A stretch of DNA of 64,000 bases from the NCBI GenBank assembly GCA_934463165.1, contig CAKSJG010000003.1, positions 1-64,000 of the forward strand, read 5' to 3'. Positions 24,456 through 33,674 of the stretch are shown piece after piece (position 1 is the stretch's first letter; each line of letters starts with the position of its first letter). This DNA comes from an uncultured Clostridia bacterium. Lineage in GTDB: Bacteria; Bacillota; Clostridia; UMGS1810. The notes under the pieces are model-generated. The model was not told where the DNA came from, did no database searches, and saw nothing but the letters and a program-made list of their open reading frames with translations. Both the position numbers and the translations under genes were made by a program.

Positions 24456-26387
24456 TTATCTGACATGCAATTCATAAACCTTACCCGATTTTACGTCAAT
24501 TTCAAGCATTTCGTTATTTATTTTACAGTTTTCGGGTAAATCACAAAACTTGTAATCATATGTCGGAATTAAAATTTTTCCGTCATCCCAGCTAAAAACA
24601 TAAAACCCGTTTTCTCCGTCATATACAAAAACCGTTCTTCCGTCAAAACACTGCGCCGTAACACAATTATTATGTAAAAGCTTCCAGCAACCGTCCGATA
24701 CGCAAACCGCTTTTCCGTCGGTTTTTTTGCTGCTGAGTGACAACAGCGCTCCCAGCGACTTCATTTTTTCATCGTCAAAAGCAACATCGTCATGAAATTT
24801 ATTGACATAATACAATGACGGCGTAGAATATATCACGGCACAGATATATGTTTTTTCCACCCAATCGCTGAGCATTATGGCACCGTCGGAATCGATAAGA
24901 AGACCGGGGCACGCCAACGCGGATATTTTTGCCCTCAGCTCTCTTTCTTCATAAACATTTTGAATATCATGAAGCCTGTTCATCGCCATTACATTTTCAA
25001 AGCGAGGGTCACATGCACTGCCGTTTAATAAAACATCCGGCTTGACCCTTGCAGCTGCATTTTGAAATTCGCTGTAAAAGCGATATATCTCTTTTATTCC
25101 TATTCCGTTTTCCGGATTCAAATAGTGAACATCATTTTCGGGATTTCTCAGGTTAGCCAAAAAATCCATTTTTAATCCGTCACAGTTAAGTGCATCGGAA
25201 TCATCACCGAAAAGCATCCGTGAAAGTTCTTTAAAATATTCGGAAATATTATCTGCCGTATAATCTATATAATATTTACCGTCAACAATCCCTCCGGAGA
25301 GTCTGTCGGGAGATAAAACCCCGTATCTTTCCGACAGTGTTTCAAACCCGTTTTCGGGATTATCAATAAGCGGCGCCATCCACAAAAGCACCTTATGTCC
25401 CTTTGCATGGCATTTATCGATAAACCCTCTCATGTTACCGAATCTCTTCGGATCAACCCTTGCTTCCGCGCTGTACGGATACTGCCAGAATGCATCGATA
25501 ACAATTGTAAAGTCATTGCTCCCAAGTCTTTCTTCCGCCCTGTCAAGCCACATCTCAAGCCAATCAAGATTAAACCTCGGCGAACCCCAATCATTATCGG
25601 AATACCAGTTGTATTGAAGCTCCATCATCTGATCTCCGTATGTTACAACCGCCGGTTTTTTCCACCAAGCGGGAATGCTGTCTCTTTTTGGCTGAAGAAG
25701 ATTTCTTTTGCCAAGCTCTTCTCTGAAAAGACCGATGCTGTCCCATTCTGTTTTCGGAAAACTTATCAGAAGTCTCGGAGAGCGGTATGCCTCCCCGGCA
25801 TTTGTTTTAAGCTTACCGCCCCTGTTTTCGGCAAGTATGCCGAGACTGTTTGTCAGCCTGTATTCATATGAATCCGGAAGATCCAAAAGTCCGAAAGCAA
25901 CCCATCCGTTTTTGTTTCCGACACAAAAATTAAGCGGCGGTGGAGCAAAAAACTCATTCATTGTACAATCGCAAAATATATTGTTAAATGCGCGGTTAAC
26001 ACCGAAATTATGCCTCGGTGCCGGAGAGAAACGTTTTACGCAGTCCGGCATGTACATTCCCTTTTTGCCGCACCGAAAAAGCTCTGTCTTACATATGTAT
26101 GCATCACTGACGGCAATTGCCTCAAAACCGATTTCAATACTTTCATCACACATTTTAAAATCCAAAAAGCATTCGGAAAACGAATCGCTTTGGCATTTGA
26201 AAATTATACGCAGGCAGTTATTTTGTATTTGTGCGGATTCATACAACATTTTTACTTCTCCGTCCGTATCCGTAAGAAGCACCGATGCCGGCATTGTAAG
26301 ATAACGCCCGCCCGATTCATTATACAAAGTCACGGTGTTATCACCGTTGTTATATTGCAAAATATAATTTTTCTTTTTAAATTCCAT
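24456..26387 (-). CDS. Clan GH-D glycosidase, alpha-galactosidase-like
   Basis: A 643-residue protein with an N-terminal beta-sandwich (about 1-235) and a TIM barrel (about 250-560), followed by a small beta domain. Barrel motifs fit GH31/GH36-type enzymes: VIDAFWQ, HKVLLWMAPLID, and CDGLKMDFL, where D408 is the likely nucleophile; acid/base may be D474 (RLHDIQN) or an Asp in LLIDSDG (499/501). It has no signal peptide and is the only such gene in an otherwise secreted operon, so it probably acts inside the cell on imported oligosaccharides. Exact family (GH36-like vs GH31-like) and substrate are unresolved. Confidence 0.78.
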   Translation of the reverse strand: MEFKKKNYILQYNNGDNTVTLYNESGGRYLTMPASVLLTDTDGEVKMLYESAQIQNNCLRIIFKCQSDSFSECFLDFKMCDESIEIGFEAIAVSDAYICKTELFRCGKKGMYMPDCVKRFSPAPRHNFGVNRAFNNIFCDCTMNEFFAPPPLNFCVGNKNGWVAFGLLDLPDSYEYRLTNSLGILAENRGGKLKTNAGEAYRSPRLLISFPKTEWDSIGLFREELGKRNLLQPKRDSIPAWWKKPAVVTYGDQMMELQYNWYSDNDWGSPRFNLDWLEMWLDRAEERLGSNDFTIVIDAFWQYPYSAEARVDPKRFGNMRGFIDKCHAKGHKVLLWMAPLIDNPENGFETLSERYGVLSPDRLSGGIVDGKYYIDYTADNISEYFKELSRMLFGDDSDALNCDGLKMDFLANLRNPENDVHYLNPENGIGIKEIYRFYSEFQNAAARVKPDVLLNGSACDPRFENVMAMNRLHDIQNVYEERELRAKISALACPGLLIDSDGAIMLSDWVEKTYICAVIYSTPSLYYVNKFHDDVAFDDEKMKSLGALLSLSSKKTDGKAVCVSDGCWKLLHNNCVTAQCFDGRTVFVYDGENGFYVFSWDDGKILIPTYDYKFCDLPENCKINNEMLEIDVKSGKVYELHVR

Positions 26388-26421
26388 ATGTTTTCCCTTT
26401 TCGATTATTACATTCTTGTTG

Positions 26422-29400
26422 TTATTTTAAATTATTCGCTATCGGAAGACCGGATTTTTTCAGAAATTCGCAAATAATTCCGGCGATTTCTTCCGCCCCC
26501 CTTACATTCATATGCGTTCCGTCATATCCTCTTCCGTTTTTTCTGACATGGTAGACCAAACAGTTTTCAATTGTTTCTTCGGTATATCCGAATCCGCCCT
26601 CCGATTCCGGCTGCAAAAGATTTGTACGGAAAATGTTAAACCTGTAGCACACTTTGTTATATCCGTAGGAATCATCCGGTGCCAGACCGGCTTCGCTATT
26701 GTACTCATGCATCAGACTTGTGTAAAACTCCGTGCAGTATTCACCGAGATCAATGCAATACAAACCGCTCTCGCTTGCCGCCTGTCTTACGTATTCTCCG
26801 CGGTTTCCCCATGAATTGATAAACGAGTTGCCTCCCTCGGGGCCGGTTGCAATTGTCGGAGTGACAAATATGACCTCTGCTCCTTTTTTCATTGCATCCG
26901 ACGCTATACGCTTCAGATTCTCAATAAATTGTTTTTTTGTTGTTCCGTATCCGTTTGACGAATTATCATTTATACCGAGCGATACAATAACATAATCTCC
27001 CTCTTTTATTTGCGGCAAAACATTTCTCCACAAATATTTGTTATAGCTTTGACTTACTTCCCATTGCTCCAAATATTGGCTTGTTGCCCAGCCCGATACG
27101 GCATAGTTTTTAACAACTGCATGGGAGTCAAATTTATCCTGCATAAAATATCCCCAGCCCTGCAAGGGATAACTTTCCTCACCGTATGACTGGCATACCG
27201 AGTCTCCGATTAAAAACACCGTGTAGTCCTCGGTATCCGTCTTTCCCTTTAATACATCGGGAGAACCGTACGGTTTTAAGGTGTCTAAGCCCTGCATCAA
27301 AAATGTTTTTACTGTTGTGGAGGCGTAATCCGTCACATTAATTGTTGATGAAAGTGTTATTGTTTCATTTTCACTTGCAACACCCGATGTCAGATCTGCA
27401 TCAATAAGTGCATTGTCTTTGTAAAGCGCTGTAATTGACATAAAAGACATATCGGACGAACTGTTGTTTCTGATCTGTACTCTGCTTTCCAATTCTCCGC
27501 CGCGGTAATAACCGTACACGGGACGACCGTTTTGAAAGTGTTCCGTATTACACTCAAAATCCGAAAGGCCCTCCGCAAAATCACTGTCTATGCCCGAATA
27601 AACCTTAAAATCATCACACGGATTTGTAAATGCAAACGATTGTATTGCACGCAAAACCAAATTACGGTTCAATGCGTATTTGCCTCCGACAGGGCTGTCA
27701 TTTATATACAATTTGTACGATCCGTTTTTCATATCGATGACAAAACGGTAGTGATCCCATTCTGCCATACCTATATCCGAGTTTATCTTTTGGGTTTTTT
27801 CTCCGATATTTCCGATGCCGTCCGAATCATAACACAGATAGGTATTATATGTATCGTTATTACCTGCTTTTCTGTCACCGGCAACGGCCAATAACGCGCT
27901 CTCGTTAACAAATTTTGCCGTTGTAACCATATCACCCTCGGGCTGTTTCACCGGGTCATTAAAGCAATTGTTTGAAAAAGCGCTCATTGCCATACCTTCG
28001 CCTATGCCCATTCCCGAATAAAAACCCGATTTGAATTCAACGGTTACGGTTTCGGCATAGCTTGAATCTATTGCCTCCTTTAGTTTTAAAAATCCGCTGT
28101 ATCTGCCTGCACTTGCAGCAAGAAACTTATTTTGTGTATTGTTATTGTGTGCACTTGCATTAGCCCTTGACGGCATCCATTCGTACGAATCTGCAGATGA
28201 AAAACCGACTGCCGATGTTCCGCTGTCATATGAATCAAAATCCTCACATACTGCCGCTTTTATGTTAATTTGTTTCACAAACGGCACGTTTTTTCCCGAA
28301 AATCTAAAGCTTGCAATACTGTTTTTATCACTGCCGTTACCTGTTATATAAAGATATGAACCGTCCAATCGAATGTCATAGTCACTGTTTATATCAATGA
28401 GGCTCATTCCCTCGGTCGGCACACACGGTATTTTTGCCGTTATACCGTTCGGCGGGGCAATAATGTTTTCGGCAAGGCCCGTCTCGGAAGCTGATTCGGG
28501 TTCACCCGAATAAACCGCAACATCATCAAAGTTAGATTGCCACAAAATGCTTTCAATCTTAAAGTCCGTCGCATCCTTATTCATAGGATATTGATTTATT
28601 ACAAGCTTACCGTCGACATATAAGTCATATGTTTTTTTAACCGTATTTACGTTATATCTGAACACAAAAAACTTATCAAGCTCAGCATCCTCCAAAACAA
28701 ATTCTGTCTTATTGGTAAGCGAGCCCTCACCGTTTTCATTGTATAATGTGTAAAAGTTATACTGTCTTGTTTGCCTATTAATGAAATCGCTTGTTACACC
28801 CGCCAAAAAAGCTTTATTTTCATAATTTGTTCCGGCCGCTCCATGGTTCATGAGTCCGCCGACAATACCGCCCGTAATGTTGCTTCCGTAGTACATTCCC
28901 GCGCTGAATTCTATGCTTACTGTTTCCCCGTAAGAGGAATCAACGGGCTCCGTGAGATATAATCTTCCGTTATAATTAGGATTTCCTGCGCTTGCACTGA
29001 TATACATTCCGCCGTCTGATGACTTTTGTGCATTATACAATAGTGATGAATCCCAGCGGTAAGCGGAGTTTAACGCAACAGGTTTTTCGTTCGGCTGCAA
29101 TTCATCAAAATTATCTGCAACAGGGGGAATAATCGTTACCGTCTTTTTTGCGGTAACGCCGTCTATTGTTGCCGATATTTCAACCGAAAGCTTTTCTTTC
29201 AATTCTCCGCCGTAAAGAGCAAGCCTTTCACCAAAAACGGAAACGTATTTTTCGCCGCCTTTGAGTGTTACTTCCGCTTTCGAATCTCCCGTATATGCAT
29301 AACATTCCACAGAAGATGTTTTTCCGACGGGCGGAAGAATCAATGTATCGGGGCAATGAAACGTTATTGCATCCGATGCATAAACATTTAAGTCGGTATT

Positions 29401-29472
29401 TTTCGGAAGTACCGCAAATACCAAAAAAACTATCAGAATTACCGAAAGAAACAAACACAAATTTTCTTTCAT
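26422..29472 (-). CDS. Secreted SGNH/GDSL esterase with lamin-G-like modules (rhamnogalacturonan acetylesterase-like)
   Basis: A 1016-residue exported protein. A signal/anchor helix (1-32) precedes two related lamin-G-like beta-sandwich segments (about 130-335 and 405-635), each with the FVIDMKNGSYKLYIN-type strand and an ending like DDFKVYSG. The C-terminal ~280 residues are an SGNH hydrolase: VFLIGDSVCQSYG (nucleophile Ser), VSLGINDN (Asn block) and DGTHMNVRGAEEIA (Asp-His). This block pattern suits CE12-type rhamnogalacturonan acetylesterases. No SLH domain is seen, so it is released or held by other interactions. It sits between the heparinase-like and glycosidase genes. Confidence 0.85.
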   Translation of the reverse strand: MKENLCLFLSVILIVFLVFAVLPKNTDLNVYASDAITFHCPDTLILPPVGKTSSVECYAYTGDSKAEVTLKGGEKYVSVFGERLALYGGELKEKLSVEISATIDGVTAKKTVTIIPPVADNFDELQPNEKPVALNSAYRWDSSLLYNAQKSSDGGMYISASAGNPNYNGRLYLTEPVDSSYGETVSIEFSAGMYYGSNITGGIVGGLMNHGAAGTNYENKAFLAGVTSDFINRQTRQYNFYTLYNENGEGSLTNKTEFVLEDAELDKFFVFRYNVNTVKKTYDLYVDGKLVINQYPMNKDATDFKIESILWQSNFDDVAVYSGEPESASETGLAENIIAPPNGITAKIPCVPTEGMSLIDINSDYDIRLDGSYLYITGNGSDKNSIASFRFSGKNVPFVKQINIKAAVCEDFDSYDSGTSAVGFSSADSYEWMPSRANASAHNNNTQNKFLAASAGRYSGFLKLKEAIDSSYAETVTVEFKSGFYSGMGIGEGMAMSAFSNNCFNDPVKQPEGDMVTTAKFVNESALLAVAGDRKAGNNDTYNTYLCYDSDGIGNIGEKTQKINSDIGMAEWDHYRFVIDMKNGSYKLYINDSPVGGKYALNRNLVLRAIQSFAFTNPCDDFKVYSGIDSDFAEGLSDFECNTEHFQNGRPVYGYYRGGELESRVQIRNNSSSDMSFMSITALYKDNALIDADLTSGVASENETITLSSTINVTDYASTTVKTFLMQGLDTLKPYGSPDVLKGKTDTEDYTVFLIGDSVCQSYGEESYPLQGWGYFMQDKFDSHAVVKNYAVSGWATSQYLEQWEVSQSYNKYLWRNVLPQIKEGDYVIVSLGINDNSSNGYGTTKKQFIENLKRIASDAMKKGAEVIFVTPTIATGPEGGNSFINSWGNRGEYVRQAASESGLYCIDLGEYCTEFYTSLMHEYNSEAGLAPDDSYGYNKVCYRFNIFRTNLLQPESEGGFGYTEETIENCLVYHVRKNGRGYDGTHMNVRGAEEIAGIICEFLKKSGLPIANNLK

Positions 29473-29519
29473 ATTTATTAACCATTCCTTTCACTGTCGA
29501 TTAATTATTATTGAATGTA

Positions 29520-32500
29520 TCAGGAATTCAGCTTGTAAAACCACCGTTTTACCATTACAGCCGCCTGAGCTCTTGTAGCTTCGCTTTTCGGCATAAATTC
29601 ATTTTCCGTAACGCCCTTAATCAGGCGGAGAGCCACACCCTTTGACACATAATCCGATGCCCATTCCGATATATTTTGAGCATCCGAAAACCTCAAGCCG
29701 TATGACGGCGCCGTCTGCCTCGATGCAAATTCATAGGTTTTTATCATAACAGCGCACATTTCCTCACGGGTTATGGGAGCATCCGGAAAAACATTATTGC
29801 CGCTTATCATTTCAGACGGGATCATGTTATTTTTGTATGCGGCATCAATTATACCTGTATACCATCCGTTTTTTGCATCGGCAAAAATCCCCTCCGATTC
29901 TTCTGCCGTAACGTTGGCAGCGCGAGCCATCATTGCAATAAATTCTGCGCGCGTCACACTTTTTTCAGGGGCAAAATGTGTTTTATCCACACCGTTTACC
30001 AATCCGATATTGGCTATTGTTTCAACATCATTCCGAGCCCAATGGTCCGTCATATCATCATATTCAATCGGCGGAACAGAAACTTTTATCTCAGAAATAC
30101 TGTTCCACTTATTAATCGAATTTCCCTTGCCGTTTATCCGTATGTATCTTGCTTCGGTTCTGTCAAAGTCAAATGACTCAAAGTCATCGGTTTTGCCGCT
30201 GCTTGCTCCCTCAAATACCGTTCGGTAGTTTTGACCGTCGGATGAAAGCGAAATATCAAAATTCGTATTTCTTGTAGATCCGCTGTAGAATGCAATCATG
30301 ACGGAATCAACCGGCATAACGCTTCCCAGATCAACCTCAATCCACTGTTCTCCCTCTGCAGACCAGCGGGTAGATAAGTTGCCGTCTGCTGCATTTGCAA
30401 TCGCATTTTCAGGCTGAGGCTCTGCACTTGCCGAAATACCCTTTATCTCATAAACCGGCGCTCTGTCATAAATGACAGCGGGAATTTTTTCAGTAAAAGT
30501 AACCTTATATACTGATTTTTCTCCGTCATTTGCCCGAACTTTGACATATGCGGTATCGCCGACATAATTTGCCTGCTGAATTTCTATATCTGCACCGTCT
30601 GACGTTGATATCGCTTCAATTTTCCCGAGAATTCCGTCAGTAAGCGTATATGATGTTATGTACGGTGAGAATCCCTCAATCGGTATTGAATCAACGGTAA
30701 GCGAAGACAAAAGCGTTTTGCTGTTTAAGTATGCCTCCCAATCTGCAAGAGGATATAACTTCGGATATGTAATATCCTGATCTGTCTCTCCCGGACTGAG
30801 CGGTGTAAAAAGCAATGATATTGTGGGATTTGACACATTTGTAAGATGAACCGCAAGCTTGCGTATTCCGGTATTCGGTGTGTTTGTCTCTCCTCCGACA
30901 GGCTTTGGAGAAGTTTTTAAAGGCTCTGCCTCCATAAGCTCCAGTTTACCGTCTGCAGGATCTAAAAGATTCACCTGCATTCTCTTTCCCTGAAGACTCA
31001 TAACAGCGCTTCTGCCGTCTTCCGCCACGGTAACGTCTGTCGCCGTGTGCATAAACGAATAAATCTCGGACGGGCCGTTTGTTTTGATTTCATCCTGTAA
31101 AAGCATTGAACTGTGATTATTTACCATTGCAATGCCTCTCTTTACGCTTGACGCATCGTCTTTATACGCCTCGCTCATATCCACCACCGCATACGAACCG
31201 CAATCGTTCGCTTTAAAATCTTCAAATTCGCATACAGCAAGGGGATATTGATCGTCGCCGCTGTCCGGGTTTATAACAAGGGTGTTGCTGCCCTCAGCAC
31301 GTTTCCTGTAATATGTCCATCTTCCTCCGCCTACACCGTTATCCCACATACCTTCGACATCGTACGATTCACTTCCGAGCTCACATACCCATCGTACACC
31401 GAGAGCATCAAGCACAAAGCTTCCGATGTCAAGGTCATTATGACCGGCTGTGTTATCTCCGCCCTTCATAACAGCCGAAAGCGCGTCGCTGTCATACCAC
31501 GAAGCACGCATAGATACAATCGGCTGACGTCCGCGAAACAGTATATCCTTAGGCAGAATATCTCTGAAATTTTCATGTTCATCACTTTGACGGTACATCG
31601 CCATAGCGCACCAGTTTCCTCCGTTTGGCTGCATTTCCAAAAGATAATCGGCTATATCCGGTTTGTTATAACGCCTTGCAATCCAAAACATACACGGATC
31701 CAAAATCTGATTTTCATATCCGTCGCCATAATTGAATGAACGATTTGTCGAACCCGCAGCGGATATCGGATAATACCCCGTGTTTGACATTCCGGGTAAA
31801 TCTCCGAGTCCGTAATCGGTATCCAAACTTGAATACATTCCTGCGTCAAACTGGAAAAATGTCTGATTCGCATATTCCCAATAGCTCATGCCCTCAAGAG
31901 CAGCGCCGTCGGGAGCGTAAGAAGATATTCCGTTCGGCAGACCGTCTATAACACGGTTTAAAACTTCATTTACAATATCATCATAACCGTCGCTGCCTAT
32001 AATCGCAAGCGCTGAAAGCCCGAGACCTGAAAGACAAACCTGATTCCAGTTGTTGGTATTTCTGTAAAAGTGTGTTCCGGTACGCAAATATAACATAGAG
32101 GGAACAAAGGCATTGCGGACTATTGCATTGCGAACAATTCTGCGTTGCTCATCCGTCCAATGGTTATACATCCAGTCATACGCATATGCCACACCTCTTG
32201 CATAATCACCGACATCCAGAAAATGATTCGGATTCCAATCGGGAAACGCACATACGGTTTCCATTTCAGCCCAGAGCCTTTCCGCATAGCGTTCATCGCC
32301 GCTGAGATTATATGCAAGAGCAAGAACCGGCATCATGTTGCATGCATAGCGCGACAGCCTCAGCCCGTCCGCTAAGCCATAGGGCATGGGAGTGGTTTCA
32401 AGATATCCGTTTGCCGTTGCAATAAGCGACTGATAGCTTTTTATCAGATAAGCATCGGTTTTAACCAGAGATTTGAGTTCTTCCAAATATTCGCCGTCAA

Positions 32501-33671
32501 ACAATATATGCGGATGCTTCATTTCGGGGTTTTTTTCTTTAAAAAGCGCCGTAATATCTTCGTCATCCTCTTTGGACTGCGCGGGAATTATGTAATCACT
32601 GCTGTTGTCCGTCGATTGCTTGGTAAGATATATAGAATCAATATACAGTTCGGAATCCTCTGCCATTGTTACACCGCCGAATCCCGACCAAAACGTAAGT
32701 CCCGTAATTTTGTCCCAGCCGAGAGGTGTTCTTGATTTTGTCATGCTCGAAGCAGGGCCGATGAAAAATTGAATCTCTCTCCAGCCTGTCCAGTCAAGAG
32801 TTATTTCTCCCATATAATAGTCGGCGCCGTCTGTTGCGGGGTTTTCAGACAAAACAACAACACGCAAAACAGAACCGTTTGCAACACTCGAATACATCAT
32901 CAGATTCAAAACCGCATAATCGCTCCAGTCCTCGGGCGGAGTTATTTGCAGCGATGATTTAAACAAATCGGGAGCTGCCATTTTAAGGCTGTATTGTTTA
33001 CCCTCAACCGTATGCTCCTTTGAAGCCGGAAAGCCCGTGGCTGCAATTTCCGCTCTGCTTGAAAAATCCGCTAACACAAGCTTATTTCCGTCATCGGAAT
33101 TATTAATTGCCTCTGCGCTTCTTTCTTCTTTAAGAATAAAGTTATTAAAATACAAATCCGTGCTCAGCGCGGTATTTTGCCCCGAATGACTTACCCAAAG
33201 CTCAATGCTTTGGATATCATTCATACCGACAGGATCGTTAACCGCCGTAAAATCATTTTCAAGTCCAAATGATAACAGCTTCCAACCCGTCCAGTTAATG
33301 CTGACATCTGTATAGTAATAATCATGATAAACCGTATCCGGGTTATCCGATTTCAGAACAAGTGAAAAAGAGGAATTGTTTGCAGCTTTGGAATACACCC
33401 AACATTCTAAAAAACTCATGTCACTCCAATTGTTTTTTGTTACGGGAATTGTTATGTTTTTTTGCGTATTGCTGCCGTTCCATCTTGCGGCATAGCTGCC
33501 GTCTCTGCTGTACACGCTTGACGGAGTGAGCCCGGCTTTTTCGATACCGCCCGGTGTTGTGATATTTGTCACGGCGTTTTCGGACGCAAATGCCACAGAG
33601 CAAACACAATTATTAAAAAGCATAATTAAGGCCGTGCAAAGGACTGCAAGCTTTAATATCATATGTTTCAT
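29520..33671 (-). CDS. Cell-surface heparinase II/III-like polysaccharide lyase with F5/8C and SLH domains
   Basis: A 1383-residue modular enzyme. After a signal peptide (1-29) come two similar jelly-roll segments (about 35-185 and 195-355), each with the YY..I.LDWTGWKEIQF pattern. An alpha/alpha toroid (about 385-720) contains RNTNNWNQVCLSGL, and a beta domain starts with GHNDLDIGSFVLDALG: the Asn and His expected of heparinase II/III lyases. A cadherin-like beta domain (about 990-1070), an F5/8C (CBM32-like) domain (about 1075-1205) and three SLH repeats (about 1215-1383) follow. It should cleave an acidic polysaccharide by beta-elimination while bound to the wall. AGGAGG precedes the ATG. 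Substrate uncertain. Confidence 0.87.
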   Translation of the reverse strand: MKHMILKLAVLCTALIMLFNNCVCSVAFASENAVTNITTPGGIEKAGLTPSSVYSRDGSYAARWNGSNTQKNITIPVTKNNWSDMSFLECWVYSKAANNSSFSLVLKSDNPDTVYHDYYYTDVSINWTGWKLLSFGLENDFTAVNDPVGMNDIQSIELWVSHSGQNTALSTDLYFNNFILKEERSAEAINNSDDGNKLVLADFSSRAEIAATGFPASKEHTVEGKQYSLKMAAPDLFKSSLQITPPEDWSDYAVLNLMMYSSVANGSVLRVVVLSENPATDGADYYMGEITLDWTGWREIQFFIGPASSMTKSRTPLGWDKITGLTFWSGFGGVTMAEDSELYIDSIYLTKQSTDNSSDYIIPAQSKEDDEDITALFKEKNPEMKHPHILFDGEYLEELKSLVKTDAYLIKSYQSLIATANGYLETTPMPYGLADGLRLSRYACNMMPVLALAYNLSGDERYAERLWAEMETVCAFPDWNPNHFLDVGDYARGVAYAYDWMYNHWTDEQRRIVRNAIVRNAFVPSMLYLRTGTHFYRNTNNWNQVCLSGLGLSALAIIGSDGYDDIVNEVLNRVIDGLPNGISSYAPDGAALEGMSYWEYANQTFFQFDAGMYSSLDTDYGLGDLPGMSNTGYYPISAAGSTNRSFNYGDGYENQILDPCMFWIARRYNKPDIADYLLEMQPNGGNWCAMAMYRQSDEHENFRDILPKDILFRGRQPIVSMRASWYDSDALSAVMKGGDNTAGHNDLDIGSFVLDALGVRWVCELGSESYDVEGMWDNGVGGGRWTYYRKRAEGSNTLVINPDSGDDQYPLAVCEFEDFKANDCGSYAVVDMSEAYKDDASSVKRGIAMVNNHSSMLLQDEIKTNGPSEIYSFMHTATDVTVAEDGRSAVMSLQGKRMQVNLLDPADGKLELMEAEPLKTSPKPVGGETNTPNTGIRKLAVHLTNVSNPTISLLFTPLSPGETDQDITYPKLYPLADWEAYLNSKTLLSSLTVDSIPIEGFSPYITSYTLTDGILGKIEAISTSDGADIEIQQANYVGDTAYVKVRANDGEKSVYKVTFTEKIPAVIYDRAPVYEIKGISASAEPQPENAIANAADGNLSTRWSAEGEQWIEVDLGSVMPVDSVMIAFYSGSTRNTNFDISLSSDGQNYRTVFEGASSGKTDDFESFDFDRTEARYIRINGKGNSINKWNSISEIKVSVPPIEYDDMTDHWARNDVETIANIGLVNGVDKTHFAPEKSVTRAEFIAMMARAANVTAEESEGIFADAKNGWYTGIIDAAYKNNMIPSEMISGNNVFPDAPITREEMCAVMIKTYEFASRQTAPSYGLRFSDAQNISEWASDYVSKGVALRLIKGVTENEFMPKSEATRAQAAVMVKRWFYKLNS

Positions 33672-33674
33672 TCT

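Noticed and set aside
25708..26304. 198-codon open frame antisense to the GH-D glycosidase gene
   Set aside because: No recognisable protein features and wholly inside a well-supported gene.
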